DNA of 64,000 nt from Streptomyces kaniharaensis. Its GTDB lineage: Bacteria; Actinomycetota; Actinomycetes; Streptomycetales; Streptomycetaceae. The stretch spans positions 1-64,000 of the forward strand of contig NZ_WBOF01000004.1 of assembly GCF_009569385.1 (NCBI RefSeq). Direction: 5' to 3'. Shown here piece by piece: positions 18,236-27,090 of this stretch; the first letter of the stretch is position 1, and each line of letters opens with the position of its first letter. The position numbers were made by a program, and so were the translations under genes. A model generated the notes under the pieces. The model had not been told where the DNA came from. It saw nothing but the letters and a program-made list of their open reading frames with translations, and did not search any database.

Positions 18236-18891
18236 GCCGCCTCCGTCCAGCCGGCCGCGACCCGGTGGGTGCGGCGGAGGTTGTCGCGGTGCTGGACAGC
18301 GGCGAGGATCGCGGCCGTGTTCTCGGCTCGCCTGGTGGTCGGGATGGAGGTGCCGGTGTACTGCTGGGCGATGCGCTGGACATCGGCGCCAGCCTGGATC
18401 CGGTCGGACTGGGCGAGGGCGGATCGGGTGTCTTCGGCGCGGGCGCTCGCCAGTCGCTTGTGCTCGGTCTTGAGGCGGACGGCGAGCTTCTGCTGGGACA
18501 GGCCGCCGCGGACGCCGTGCGGGTCGTCGTCCCGGAGGGCGAGCTCGGCGCATACGGCGCGGACGGGGCAGACGGAGCAGTGGTCGCGGATGGTGGCGGC
18601 CCTGCGGCGGCGCCAGGTGGCGTCGGGCTCTTCGTCGCCCTGGTAGAAGTGGTCGGGGTCGGGAGCCACCGTGTGGCAGACGGAGTGTTCCAGGGCCTTG
18701 CGCAGCTGCGGCCGGCGCAGCTCTCGGGCAATGAGGTTGCCGTCGCGGCCGGCGAGGTATCCGCCGGCGGCGAGGACGTCGATCGGGTCCGCCTGGGCGA
18801 GGTAGAGGGCGATGGCCGCCTCATCGGTGCCGTCGGCGGCCGATCGTGTCTCGGCAGGGGCCGGCTGGCCTGCCATCATGATGCTGTTCAT
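18232..18891 (-). CDS. WhiB-like iron-sulfur regulator, 219 aa
   Basis: Wbl-family regulator expected to hold a [4Fe-4S] cluster and to act with a primary sigma factor. The four cysteines are C72, C105, C108 and C114 in the order C...CxxCxxxxxC, followed by the turn GVRGG (usual form GVWGG; the Trp is Arg here). Conserved DHFYQGDEEPD and RRRRAATIRDHC precede the cluster. It is longer than chromosomal Wbl proteins because of an N-terminal 65-residue extension and a C-terminal helical region (AQQYTGTSIPTTRRAENTAAI) that could be a second DNA-binding element. It is first in the transfer/spread operon, so it may set its expression. Confidence 0.85.
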   Translation of the reverse strand: MNSIMMAGQPAPAETRSAADGTDEAAIALYLAQADPIDVLAAGGYLAGRDGNLIARELRRPQLRKALEHSVCHTVAPDPDHFYQGDEEPDATWRRRRAATIRDHCSVCPVRAVCAELALRDDDPHGVRGGLSQQKLAVRLKTEHKRLASARAEDTRSALAQSDRIQAGADVQRIAQQYTGTSIPTTRRAENTAAILAAVQHRDNLRRTHRVAAGWTEAA

Positions 18892-18933
18892 GGATTGTCG
18901 TCTCCTGTGAAGCGGGGGGCGACGCGCTCCGCA

Positions 18934-18963
18934 CGGCCTCCGGGGGTCCAGCCCCGGAGGCCG
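18934..18963 (-). terminator. hairpin between lipoprotein and WhiB-like genes
   Basis: CGGCCTCCGGGG and CCCCGGAGGCCG form a 12-bp perfect stem with a 6-base loop. It can end the lipoprotein transcript before the WhiB-like operon. Confidence 0.65.
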
Positions 18964-19048
18964 CTTGCGTGGAGCGCGCGGATCGGGCGGGCCGTTCGGC
19001 GGTGGTGGCCGCCCGGCCCGCGGGGACCGTGCTGGGCACGGTCCGGGG

Positions 19049-19333
19049 TCAGCGGGTGGTGCAGCGCGGGTCGTTCGGGGCGACGGCGACGGAGCCGTAC
19101 TTGTCGTCGCCGTGGAAGATCACGTACACGCGGTTCGGCCCGTCGCACTTCGCGCCGACGTTGGAGAAGCCGTCGCTCATCACGACGATGTCCATCGGCT
19201 GCTTGTTGATCGCGCCCTTCGGCGCGTCCAGGAGGGGCTGGGTGGCCTTGCCTCCGTCCAGGGCGCAGCCGGTGGCGCCGAGGGCCAGCGTCGCGGTGAG
19301 GGCGCCAGCGGCGATTCGGGTTCGGGCGTTCAT
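19049..19333 (-). CDS. small putative lipoprotein, 94 aa
   Basis: A signal peptide with a lipobox (MNARTRIAAGALTATLALGATGC) directs export and lipid attachment at the Cys near residue 23. The mature part is about 70 residues (MDIVVMSDGFSNVGAKCD, RVYVIFHGDDKYGSVAVAPNDPRC) with two Cys that could form a disulfide. The ATG at 19333 has GGAG six bases upstream and is preferred over ATGs slightly further up. It is divergent from the GntR gene across a 110-bp region holding a clear operator, so GntR control is likely. A surface-exclusion or transfer role is possible but unproven. Confidence 0.7.
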   Translation of the reverse strand: MNARTRIAAGALTATLALGATGCALDGGKATQPLLDAPKGAINKQPMDIVVMSDGFSNVGAKCDGPNRVYVIFHGDDKYGSVAVAPNDPRCTTR

Positions 19334-19357
19334 GGAGGGCTCCATCACTCATAGGCA

Positions 19358-19395
19358 CATCTGGCTCATCTGGCTCGTTCCAGTTGAGCCAGATG
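19358..19395. promoter_or_regulatory. GntR-type operator
   Basis: Two tandem CATCTGGCTC (19358-19367 and 19367-19376) and one inverted GAGCCAGATG (19386-19395), between the divergent lipoprotein and GntR genes. The layout fits autoregulation by the adjacent GntR protein. Confidence 0.75.
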
Positions 19396-19443
19396 TGTGA
19401 TGATGGTGCACCTGAAGATCGATCACGTCAAGGGGGATGCCCG

Positions 19444-20226
19444 ATGAAGCGGACCAGGGCCCGGGGCCGCCCGCACCGGTACGGCAAGATGTGCCTCATG
19501 TCGCAGCCGAGCCAGCAGGACAAGGTCACTGCCGAACTGCGCCGCGCGATCGTGGCCGGCGAGTTCGCCCCAGGCAGCTTCCTGCCCTCCAGCCGGGCGC
19601 TCGCCTCGCGGTTCGACGTGGTCCGCAACACGGCCATGGCCGGCATCGAGCCGCTGGTCAAGGAAGGGCTGGTGGAGTCGCTCCCCAAGCGCGGCTACCG
19701 GGTGATCGGCGCCCCGAAGGCGTTCGAGGTCGTCTGGACGCAGGGCGGGCAGCTTCTGCCCGCCGGCGAGGAGGAGCTCGGCCGCGGCGAAGAGCTGTGC
19801 GCGGAGATCCGCCAGGCACCGAGCCCGGTCGCCCGCCTCCTCCAGGGCCCGGACGGGATGACGGTGGCGGTGCGCAGCACCGTGCACCAGCACGCGGGGG
19901 CGCCGTGGGCGCTTCGCGAGTTCTTCACCCCGCGATCGGTGGCCGATGTGGCCCGCCGGCTGCTGGAGCCGGAGTACGTCGACGAGGAGCGACTGCTCGC
20001 GGAGCACGGGCTGGGGCGGGACGGCGTCCGCAGTAGCTGGTCGACCAGAGCTGCGACCGCCGACGAGGCTCGCGTACTGAAGTCCGGCCCCGCCCCCGTG
20101 CACTTCATCCAGCGGACCGGCTTCCACGAGGGCGAACCCGTCTTCTGCGAGCTGACGGCGGTTCGCACTGATCGCGTGCATCTGTCGCGGTCAGCCGGGA
20201 ATCCACCTGAAATGCCCGAGACATGA
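19444..20226 (+). CDS. GntR-family repressor (KorSA-like), 260 aa
   Basis: N-terminal GntR winged helix at about residues 20-85 (KVTAELRRAIVAGEFAPGSFLPSSRALASRFDVVRNTA, then LVKEGLVESLPKRGYRV), followed by a UTRA-like effector domain (RLLEPEYVDEERLLAEHGLGRDGV, PVHFIQRTGFHEGEPVF). Such regulators control tra and rep functions on Streptomyces plasmids and AICEs. The ATG at 19444 follows AAGGGGG; an alternative ATG at 19498 would remove a basic N-terminal tail. The 19358-19395 operator lies immediately upstream. Confidence 0.8.
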   Translation: MKRTRARGRPHRYGKMCLMSQPSQQDKVTAELRRAIVAGEFAPGSFLPSSRALASRFDVVRNTAMAGIEPLVKEGLVESLPKRGYRVIGAPKAFEVVWTQGGQLLPAGEEELGRGEELCAEIRQAPSPVARLLQGPDGMTVAVRSTVHQHAGAPWALREFFTPRSVADVARRLLEPEYVDEERLLAEHGLGRDGVRSSWSTRAATADEARVLKSGPAPVHFIQRTGFHEGEPVFCELTAVRTDRVHLSRSAGNPPEMPET

Positions 20227-21165
20227 CAGGTTTTTGGTGTGTGCGCGCCATGTGTGGCGACCATCAATCGGCTGTCCACATACGACAGGTATGGGGATAG
20301 GGTGACATCCAGTCGATCTAGCATCGGCCCCGAAAATGCACGATGCCCCCGCGACCTTGAGCAAGTCACGGGGGCTTATCGAACCGAGAACCGATAAGGC
20401 GGTGTCTCGTGGTGAAGCGTACCCGCACCCACGCGCAAGCACTCAGTCAGCCTGCTGATCGAGCGACGTCTTCGACGTCGCCGCGGCGGGCTGTTCTGCT
20501 GTGCGGCTCGCGCGATGGGCGCACCGCCCCGGTTGAGGGGGGCGGGATGTCGTAGTTCGCCGGGCGGGCGCCTTTTGCCAGGCCGCTCCTCGCCCTTCTC
20601 CGCCGGTCCCGGAGTTTGCCGCTCCTCGACCCGGCCTTCACCGCTCAGCAGGAGTTTGCCGCTCCCCTGAGCGAGGTTCAGACCTCGCGGTCTGATGATC
20701 ACTGCCTCACCAGCAGCCGCCCCAAGCGGGGCTTTGTCGTACCCCGGGCCAGGCCCGGAGAGGACGGAGTACATCTTGCAGTACCGCCATGCCCTTTGTC
20801 AGCTCAGGCCCCGCCAGCAGGGTCTGATCCCGGCCACTGCCCCGGCCCGCGCGACCAGATTCGCGCGCCAGGGCTCCTCGCGCATGTCCGCCGCCGGGAT
20901 GCACGGGCCCGTCCTGGAACGGCTTCTTGCCGCGGCCCGCACCCCTTGTCCGGTTGCTGGCGGCCTTCCTCCGCGCCGTCTCCGGCCCGCGGTTCGTCCC
21001 GCTCTCGGCTGACTCGCCGGCCCGTACGGCGGACGAGGGGAGAACGGCGCTGCCCCACCCCCTTGTCCTGCAGGTCAGCCCCTGGTTCCGGCCAGGTCCG
21101 AGAGGCGCCAAGGAGGCAGCGGGTCCGGGTGTGGACAAGGGGGGCCGAATTCTTCCGCCTTCCCC
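20227..21165. other. non-coding region upstream of the putative rep gene
   Basis: No supportable gene in about 940 bp. It contains CCCCTTGTCC at 20942 and 21059 and its complement at 21133, and a direct repeat of GGAGTTTGCCGCTCC near 20610 and 20650. The left 150 bp is relatively AT-rich and may carry promoter or replication elements. Confidence 0.6.
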
Positions 21166-21195
21166 GTCACACCGAACCGGGCTCGCACACCTCTA
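21166..21195 (+). promoter_or_regulatory. P2-type element, copy 2 (putative rep gene)
   Basis: GTCACAC, 16 bp, ACCTCTA then TGG. It lies about 127 bp upstream of the preferred GTG start of the 604-aa winged-helix protein. The leader contains a short CAGCCCC/GGGGCTG hairpin at 21250-21276. Confidence 0.7.
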
Positions 21196-21321
21196 TGGCC
21201 GACACCCACCTCTGACCGGCCGAGGACCGCGCCCACATCGACAACACAACAGCCCCCTCTGCGACCGGCGGGGCTGCGAAACCCAGCGCAGTGAGCCATG
21301 GGCCGCTGTGCCAGGAGAAGT

Positions 21322-23136
21322 GTGCCCACCATCGCTCTTTCCTCTGATTCACCGCTCGCCTCACGCGAGCACCCCGCTCCGGCGGCAGCGGGACCCGCCG
21401 CGGCGGTCTGCGGCGCGCCCGTCCGACGGCAGCGGGTGAAGGTGCCGATGCGACTGGTCACCTCGCCCTTCTACGCCGACATCGCGCTGGCGGTGTACGT
21501 GAAGGTGAAGGCGCTCGGCATGCGCGAGGAGGGCTGCCAGGCAAGGTCGTCGACGATCGCCTCGTACCTGAACCTCTCGAAGGCCTCCGTGGAGAGAGGA
21601 CTCGCGCAGTTGTCGCAGCCTGCTCCGGACCAGGTTGTGGAGCTGCTCTCCCAGCGGCGCACGCTGCGCGGCGGGCAGGGGACCTCGGCGCTCCGCCGAA
21701 TCAGGCCCATGTCGCGGACGGAGACCTTCGTGTGGGTGCCAGTGGCGGCCGCGGAGGACCTCACGCCCCGCCAGCTGCGCGCGTACGCGATCATCGCGTA
21801 CGCGCAGGCGGTGGGTATCCAGCTGACCGAGGGGGAGCTCGCCGGCTCCCTGTTCCACCACTCCGGCCAGAAGGCCGGCCAGCAGCTGACCGTGACGGCG
21901 GCCGGCCAGGTGGTCGACGAGCTCGAGGCGGCACGGTGGCTGACGATTCGGCGCCGCGCCGGAGCCCGCGGACGCCACCTGTTCACCGCTCACGACATCG
22001 CGCCTACCCCTGCTCCGCAGGAAGAAGAGGGCTCCGGCCTGGCGGGCCCGGCCCTCGACGGCGACGCGGACCAGGCCCAGCAGGGGCACACGGGCGTCCT
22101 TCCGGCTGAGGCGGGCAGTCCTCCGGTTGGTGAGGGTTCGGGTCCGCTGGCTGATGAGGGATCCCTCGCGAATGAGGAATCACTTAGGACTGACCGACCG
22201 GAGGACGCGGGTGCGCTTGACTCATCCGCCGTAGGCGAGATTGAGGTAGTAGAGGGCGCAGCGTCTGTGGAAAACCCGCTGGTCCCCGGGCCGCGCAGTC
22301 GGCCTTCGGCGGTTCTCGCGCTGCGCGCGGATGCACACAACCAGCCCGCTATCCCCAAGCCGAGGACCGGCGGGTCGACGGAGTCCCGGCGGACGTACAA
22401 CGGCCCGCAGCTGACGCTGAGCCCGGCGATCTACGCGGTGCTGGAACCGGTCCACTGGCTGCTGGAGCGAGTCGACAGCGCGTTCGTCGCACGGAAGATC
22501 GCCCGGGAGGTCGGCCGACAGCTGCGCGAGGGGATGGCCGCGGAGCGGATCAGCCACCGCCTCGCCATCCGCGCGGCCCGGACGATGGCCTCGGAGATCC
22601 GCGATCCGGGCCGCTGGCTGCTCGGCGTGGCTCTGCCGCGTTGGGGCTGCGGACACCAGGACTGCGAGAGCGGCGTCATGTGGTCGAGCGGGCGGCGCTG
22701 CGATGTGTGCGCGGAAGTCGTCGCCGACCGGGCCGCGGCGCGTCAACGCGATCAGCGCCTGGCGGAGGGCTTGTGTCCTGAGCACGGCACCCGGCCTGGG
22801 CCTGCCGGATCCTGCACGGACTGCGTCCTGGACGACGCCATCCGCCGCCCTGTCCCGGCCGCTCGGCCTGAGCCCGCCGGACCGCCGCGCGGAGCGTGCA
22901 CCGGGTGCGGTGCCCGGATCTTCCTGATCGGTCAGGCCGTGGTCGACAGCTCCTGCCAGCTCTGCCGCTCGGAGGTGTCCGGGCTGCCGCGGGTCGCGGC
23001 GCGCTCCTCCTGTCCGGCCGTCGAACCCGCGACGTGCGTCGGCGGTGCGGACGGTGCGGCGTGCGACCGCCCCGCGCTCCCGGCCCGCAGCGTCTGTGTC
23101 CGCCACCGGATCGTGGAGATCGCCACCGCGGTCTGA
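21322..23136 (+). CDS. winged-helix, Cys-rich protein; candidate plasmid replication initiator, 604 aa
   Basis: Two winged-helix-like segments occupy residues about 45-215 (FYADIALAVYVKVKALGM, SSTIASYLNLSKASVERGLAQL; TPRQLRAYAIIAYAQAV, GQQLTVTAAGQVVDELEAARWLTIRR). A second conserved block covers about 360-450 (LSPAIYAVLEPVHWLLERVD), and the C terminus has at least a dozen Cys in CxxC pairs (RCDVC, CTDC, CTGC, CQLC), suggesting zinc ribbons. GTG at 21322 is preferred because AGGAG precedes it; ATG at 21298 has no ribosome site. It is flanked by repeated CCCCTTGTCC iterons on both sides and served by P2, the usual arrangement of a Rep protein with its origin. No Rep family motif was recognised, so this is inference. 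Confidence 0.5.
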   Translation: MPTIALSSDSPLASREHPAPAAAGPAAAVCGAPVRRQRVKVPMRLVTSPFYADIALAVYVKVKALGMREEGCQARSSTIASYLNLSKASVERGLAQLSQPAPDQVVELLSQRRTLRGGQGTSALRRIRPMSRTETFVWVPVAAAEDLTPRQLRAYAIIAYAQAVGIQLTEGELAGSLFHHSGQKAGQQLTVTAAGQVVDELEAARWLTIRRRAGARGRHLFTAHDIAPTPAPQEEEGSGLAGPALDGDADQAQQGHTGVLPAEAGSPPVGEGSGPLADEGSLANEESLRTDRPEDAGALDSSAVGEIEVVEGAASVENPLVPGPRSRPSAVLALRADAHNQPAIPKPRTGGSTESRRTYNGPQLTLSPAIYAVLEPVHWLLERVDSAFVARKIAREVGRQLREGMAAERISHRLAIRAARTMASEIRDPGRWLLGVALPRWGCGHQDCESGVMWSSGRRCDVCAEVVADRAAARQRDQRLAEGLCPEHGTRPGPAGSCTDCVLDDAIRRPVPAARPEPAGPPRGACTGCGARIFLIGQAVVDSSCQLCRSEVSGLPRVAARSSCPAVEPATCVGGADGAACDRPALPARSVCVRHRIVEIATAV

Positions 23137-24293
23137 CCCGCGCACGCCCGGACCCGATCCGGACCGGCTACCCCCGGACTGGGACGGCCCCGCCGGGGCG
23201 GTGCGGCCGGTGGTGCGGGTGCTCCGCACCACCCGTCGGCCGTCGCAGGACCGCCGACGCGCCCGAGGACCGCACCACCGCACCACGTGGTCCGAGGCAC
23301 GGACCGGTGGTGCGGTGCGCCGGTCGGTCAGGTGTCTGCGGCTCGACCGCACCGCACCGCCGCACCACCGCACCAGGGGGATGCGGTGCGGTGGTGCGGC
23401 GGTGCGGTGCGGTCGAGGCCGGTTCGGATGGTGCGGTGCGCCCCCATCGGGCCGACCGCACCGCGCGTGGTGCGGCGGGCAGCCGGGCCCATCGACAGCC
23501 CCGTGCGCCGGACCGAACCTCCCGCCCGGCTCGGCATCGGCGACTGCGGAACGTAGCCGCCAGCCCCCCTTGTCCGGGAGCAGTGCTCGCTGGTCACCCC
23601 CTTGTCCTGCTCCAGGCGGCACCCCTTGTCCAGCTCGACCGTCGTCGGCCGCACCCCCCTTGTCCGGGTCCCGGCAGGCGCCCGGACCCCCTTGTCCAGC
23701 GTCTGACCGCCCCCCTTGTCCAGGTCAGCTCCAGCGACGTTTCTCCTGGACAGGGTCAGCTCTCGTCCGTCTGGACGCGGGCCCGGCCCCACCGGGCGCC
23801 CGCAGCCGCGAAGGCGCCGGCCCGGGCCGGGAGCTGCTCGCCCGGGGGAGATCTCTCCCCCCCCCGGTCACCCTCCGCGTCCACCACGGCTCCTCCGGCC
23901 CAGGCCGTCTTGCGCCAGACCGGGCTCGGTCCAGCGTCCGCACCAGCACACCGCACCGCACCGCACCGAGGACGACGCCCTGGATCGCGGAGATGCGCAA
24001 CGGCGACCGCACCTCCCGCACCACCCACCGCACCGCACCCACCGCACCGCCGCACCGCACCACCGAGGTGCGGTGCGGCGGTGCGGTCGGGGGGGCGGCG
24101 GTGCGGTGCGGACCCCTTGTCCGCGCACCGCACCGCGCCGCACCCCCTTGTCCGCGCACCCCTTGTCCGGCCGGACCGCGCCGGCGATTCCCCTGGACCG
24201 CACCGCCCGCGGAAGGCGATCAGGCCGCGGACAAGGGGGGTGCGAAGAGCGTGAGCGACATCAGCCAGATGACGCGAAAGGACGGGCACGGAC
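23137..24293. other. candidate replication origin: CCCCTTGTCC iterons and GGTGCGG arrays
   Basis: Gene-free 1.16 kb. Direct CCCCTTGTCC copies start at 23566, 23598, 23622, 23656, 23688, 23712, 24113, 24144 and 24159, with one inverted copy at 24229. Dense GGTGCGG/CCGCACC heptamers in both orientations fill 23206-23475 and 23945-24150. A GGAGATCTCTCC palindrome lies at 23847. It sits just after the winged-helix/Cys-rich gene. Iteron spacing in the first cluster is 24-34 bp. Confidence 0.6.
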
Positions 24294-25223
24294 GTGGCCA
24301 CCAAGAACCGCACCGCCTCTGCCACTGCTCTCTCCGGGTCCGGGTACGGCGCCCTGCAGCGCATGAACCGCGACTGGGAGGTCCTCAGCCGCGACCCCCG
24401 CGCTGCCGACCGGATCGTTCGCTGGGGGGAGGAGGACGACCAGCTCGCCGGTGTCCGTACCCCCCAGGACGTCGTCGAGCGCCTGGTCCTGCTCTTCCGC
24501 CGCGGTGACTGGGCCGGCCACGACCAGGCCCTGGCCGCACTGCTCCGGCGGGCGACCACGGACGACTTCGACGGGCAGGTGGCCTGGCGGGTCGCCGTCC
24601 GGATCTTCCTGCCCAAGGCGATCTTGATGGCCAAGACCCAGCTGCGGCCCGGGGTCGACTGGGAGGTCATCTTCAGCACGGTCCTGAGCGCGCTGTTCGA
24701 GGTGGTGCGCACCTACCCGCTGGCCCGCCGTCCCCGGGCGATCTTCGCGAACCTGTCGATGGACACGCTGATGCTGGCCCAGAGCACGCTGGCTGACGAC
24801 TTCGACGACCGCCGCGAGCTCCGCAAGATCACCCGGTCGCTGGCGCCGCTGGCCGGCGACCCGCAGGTGCCGCTGATCGGCACCGAGGCGCCGGACCCCC
24901 TCCTCCAGTTCGAGCTCGCCGACCTCCTGGCGCACGCCGCCGAGCTTGAGCTCGTCAGCCAGGACGAGCCGGAGCTGACCGACGGCGACGCCCGTACCGA
25001 GCTCCTGGCCCTGGTCATGTGGGCGGTCGACATCCAGGCGCTGAAGGTCTCCGACGCCCAGCGGATCACGGAGTACTACCTCAGCACCTCGCTCGACCCC
25101 GAGCAGGCGTTCCGCACCACCCGCGCCATGGGGGCCGAGGGCGCCAGGCTCCGCCAGCGCGCCAGCCGGGCGGTCCGCCCGCTGCGCGACGCCGATCTGA
25201 ACGGCTACCTCGCCACCGTCTGA
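24294..25223 (+). CDS. atypical sigma-factor-like protein, 309 aa
   Basis: Residues about 82-160 (FDGQVAWRVAVRIFLPKAI ... VDWEVIFSTVLSALFEVVRTYPLARRPRAI) have the helical pattern of a sigma region 2, with a promoter-melting-like VRTYP segment. Residues about 245-300 (VSDAQRITEYYL ... AEGARLRQRASRAVRPLRDADL) resemble a region 4 helix-turn-helix ending in the usual RxRASRAV phrase. It is shorter than primary sigma factors and lacks anti-sigma neighbours. The GTG at 24294 follows AAAGGA. It directly precedes P2 copy 3 and the secretion operon, making it the obvious candidate to recognise P2. It could instead be a sigma-derived DNA-binding regulator. Confidence 0.55.
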   Translation: MATKNRTASATALSGSGYGALQRMNRDWEVLSRDPRAADRIVRWGEEDDQLAGVRTPQDVVERLVLLFRRGDWAGHDQALAALLRRATTDDFDGQVAWRVAVRIFLPKAILMAKTQLRPGVDWEVIFSTVLSALFEVVRTYPLARRPRAIFANLSMDTLMLAQSTLADDFDDRRELRKITRSLAPLAGDPQVPLIGTEAPDPLLQFELADLLAHAAELELVSQDEPELTDGDARTELLALVMWAVDIQALKVSDAQRITEYYLSTSLDPEQAFRTTRAMGAEGARLRQRASRAVRPLRDADLNGYLATV

Positions 25224-25241
25224 AGTTCCCGGCCGCCGAGC

Positions 25242-25271
25242 GTCACACCGCGGCCCCGATCGGCACCTCTA
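25242..25271 (+). promoter_or_regulatory. P2-type element, copy 3 (secretion operon I)
   Basis: GTCACAC, 16 bp, ACCTCTA. It lies 63 bp before the GTG of the first small gene of the type IV secretion operon (25334-35159). Confidence 0.75.
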
Positions 25272-25333
25272 GTGGCGATCCGCATCCACGACCTCTTTCC
25301 GCCCAGCCCTCCACCGAGACCGGGAGTACCACT

Positions 25334-25615
25334 GTGTCCACTTCCCTCGCCGGCCCGCACGGACCCTCCGACTCTCTCCTCGACGAGGACGAGACCCGCG
25401 TCGCCCGCGCCCGTCGCCAGCTGACCGAGCTGGGCACCGCGCTCGTCCTTGCCCCGCTCGACCGCGGCGTGCACCAGGCCCTGCGCCGCTTCATGGAGCG
25501 CGACTCCGAGCCCGCCCTGCAGTCCTGGGAGTCGATGCTCCAGCGCAGCCCCGACGAGCTGCGCGAGCGGATCCGCGCCGTCATCACCGCCCAGGCCGAG
25601 CGGAGGGCGTCGTGA
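25334..25615 (+). CDS. small helical protein at head of secretion operon, 93 aa
   Basis: Unrecognised, charged and helical (DETRVARARRQLTELGTALVLAPLDRGVHQALRRFME, then QSWESMLQRSPDELRERIRAVITAQAERR). GTG at 25334 has GGGAG eight bases upstream, and the stop overlaps the TcpC start (GTGA). No signal peptide or membrane segment. Position at the head of the operon suggests a cytoplasmic accessory factor for transfer. Confidence 0.7.
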   Translation: MSTSLAGPHGPSDSLLDEDETRVARARRQLTELGTALVLAPLDRGVHQALRRFMERDSEPALQSWESMLQRSPDELRERIRAVITAQAERRAS

Positions 25616-26730
25616 AGCTCCGCCGCCGCCGGCTGGCGGCCGAGGACGAGACGTGGGACGACGTCCCCGCGGCGCAGCCGGAGCCGGACGTCGTCGACAG
25701 CGAGGACGAGACCGGCTGGAAGACCAGCACCGCCAGCCTGTCCGGCGCTGCACGGCTCGCCCGCATCGGGGCCTGGGTCCTGATCGCCTCCGGCCCGCTG
25801 CTGGGCGTCGCGTCGCTGCTCGGCACCTCCGCTCCGGCCCAGAGTGCGCCCGCCGCGGCACCGGCCGCCCAGTCGGTCGCCGACACCGGGCCCAGCGGAT
25901 TCGCGCAGCTGTACGTGGCGGCCTACATCGAGGCCGGGCAGGGCACCGAGAACTCGCTCAGCCCCTACTTCGCCGGGTCGATCACGCTGACCAACCAGCC
26001 GGGGACGCGCAGCACCACGCGCACCGTGGCGGTGGCAAGCCGCGAGGTGCAGCCGGGGTACTGGACGGTGACCGTCGCGGCCCGGGTCGCGCAGAAGGAC
26101 GCCAAGGGCGCCTGGGCCGACGCCGGCCTGCAGTACTACCAGGTCCCCGTCCAGGTGCTGGGCCCCCTGTCCGCGGGCGGGAGCAAGAAGTCCGAGGACG
26201 GGGCGGCGGGCTACGCGGCGACGGCCCTGCCGGCCCAGGTCGCCGCACCGGGCGCGCTGAAGCCCAGCGGGCTCGGCTACGGAACCGACCGCGGCAGCAA
26301 CCCGGCCGACCCCGCGACGCAGACGATCGCCGGGTTCCTCAGCGCGTACCTCGCCGGCAAGGGCGAGCTCGACCGGTACACCTCCCCCGGCGTCACCCTG
26401 CGGGCCGTCGCCCCGGCGCCGTACGCCGGCGTCGAGATCACGGACGTCGCCGACGACTCGGGCAACGCCAGCAGCACCACGGTCCCCACCGACGGCGCCG
26501 TCCGCCAGGCCCTGGCCACGGTCAACGCCAAGGACGCCTCCGGCGCGACGTATCCGCTGACCTACGCGCTGACGCTGCGCTCGCGCGGCGGCCGCTGGGA
26601 GGTCGCCTCCCTCGGGTCCGCCCCGGTGCTCCAGCGCGGAGGCACTCCGGCGCTGGTCGCTCCCTCCCCCAACTCCGGCGGCGCGGACGGCACAGGGGTC
26701 AGCCCCTCGCCGTCGCCGTCGAGCTCCTAA
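25612..26730 (+). CDS. TcpC-like conjugation protein (VirB8-type), 372 aa
   Basis: Bitopic envelope protein of Gram-positive conjugation channels. A charged cytoplasmic N terminus of about 45 residues is followed by one membrane segment (LARIGAWVLIASGPLLGVASLL), a Pro/Ala linker, and two extracytoplasmic NTF2-like domains: about 95-200 (FAQLYVAAYIEAGQGTENSLSPYFAGS) and about 235-340 (IAGFLSAYLAGKGELDRYTSPGVTL). This two-domain layout is characteristic of TcpC from pCW3 and relatives. The C-terminal tail is Ser/Pro-rich. It is translationally coupled to the previous gene, and VirB4 and VirB6-like genes follow. Confidence 0.8.
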   Translation: MKLRRRRLAAEDETWDDVPAAQPEPDVVDSEDETGWKTSTASLSGAARLARIGAWVLIASGPLLGVASLLGTSAPAQSAPAAAPAAQSVADTGPSGFAQLYVAAYIEAGQGTENSLSPYFAGSITLTNQPGTRSTTRTVAVASREVQPGYWTVTVAARVAQKDAKGAWADAGLQYYQVPVQVLGPLSAGGSKKSEDGAAGYAATALPAQVAAPGALKPSGLGYGTDRGSNPADPATQTIAGFLSAYLAGKGELDRYTSPGVTLRAVAPAPYAGVEITDVADDSGNASSTTVPTDGAVRQALATVNAKDASGATYPLTYALTLRSRGGRWEVASLGSAPVLQRGGTPALVAPSPNSGGADGTGVSPSPSPSSS

Positions 26731-26754
26731 CCCTGTGATCCAGAGAGAAGAACG

Positions 26755-27090
26755 ATGCACACCACCACCGACCCGAACACCGTCCTGCTGGCCGGCGACA
26801 TCCTCACCTGGGCCACGACCAAGACCAACCAGGTCGGCACCCTGGTCAAGCTGGTCGCCGGCGTCCTGGTCGTCGTCGCCATCATCGGCGCCTACTGGCG
26901 CACCAAGTCCTGGGTGGCCACCGCCGTGGCGTTCCTGCTCGGCGCCCTTGTCCTGTGGGGCATCGCCAACATGCCCAGCCTCCAGGGCAAGGTCGGCTCC
27001 GAGATCAACGACACCGGCACCAAGGCCATCCACGTCGTGGTCCCGCCGGTGATCCAGCCGCCCGCCGCCGGTGACGGGCCCGTGCTGTGA
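26755..27090 (+). CDS. small two-TM membrane protein of the secretion operon, 111 aa
   Basis: Two hydrophobic helices (LVKLVAGVLVVVAIIGAYW and WVATAVAFLLGALVLWGIANM) separated by a short basic loop, with a soluble Pro-rich tail. Size and topology recall VirB2/TcpD-like small subunits, but family membership cannot be shown by eye. The stop overlaps the following GTG start. Confidence 0.65.
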   Translation: MHTTTDPNTVLLAGDILTWATTKTNQVGTLVKLVAGVLVVVAIIGAYWRTKSWVATAVAFLLGALVLWGIANMPSLQGKVGSEINDTGTKAIHVVVPPVIQPPAAGDGPVL

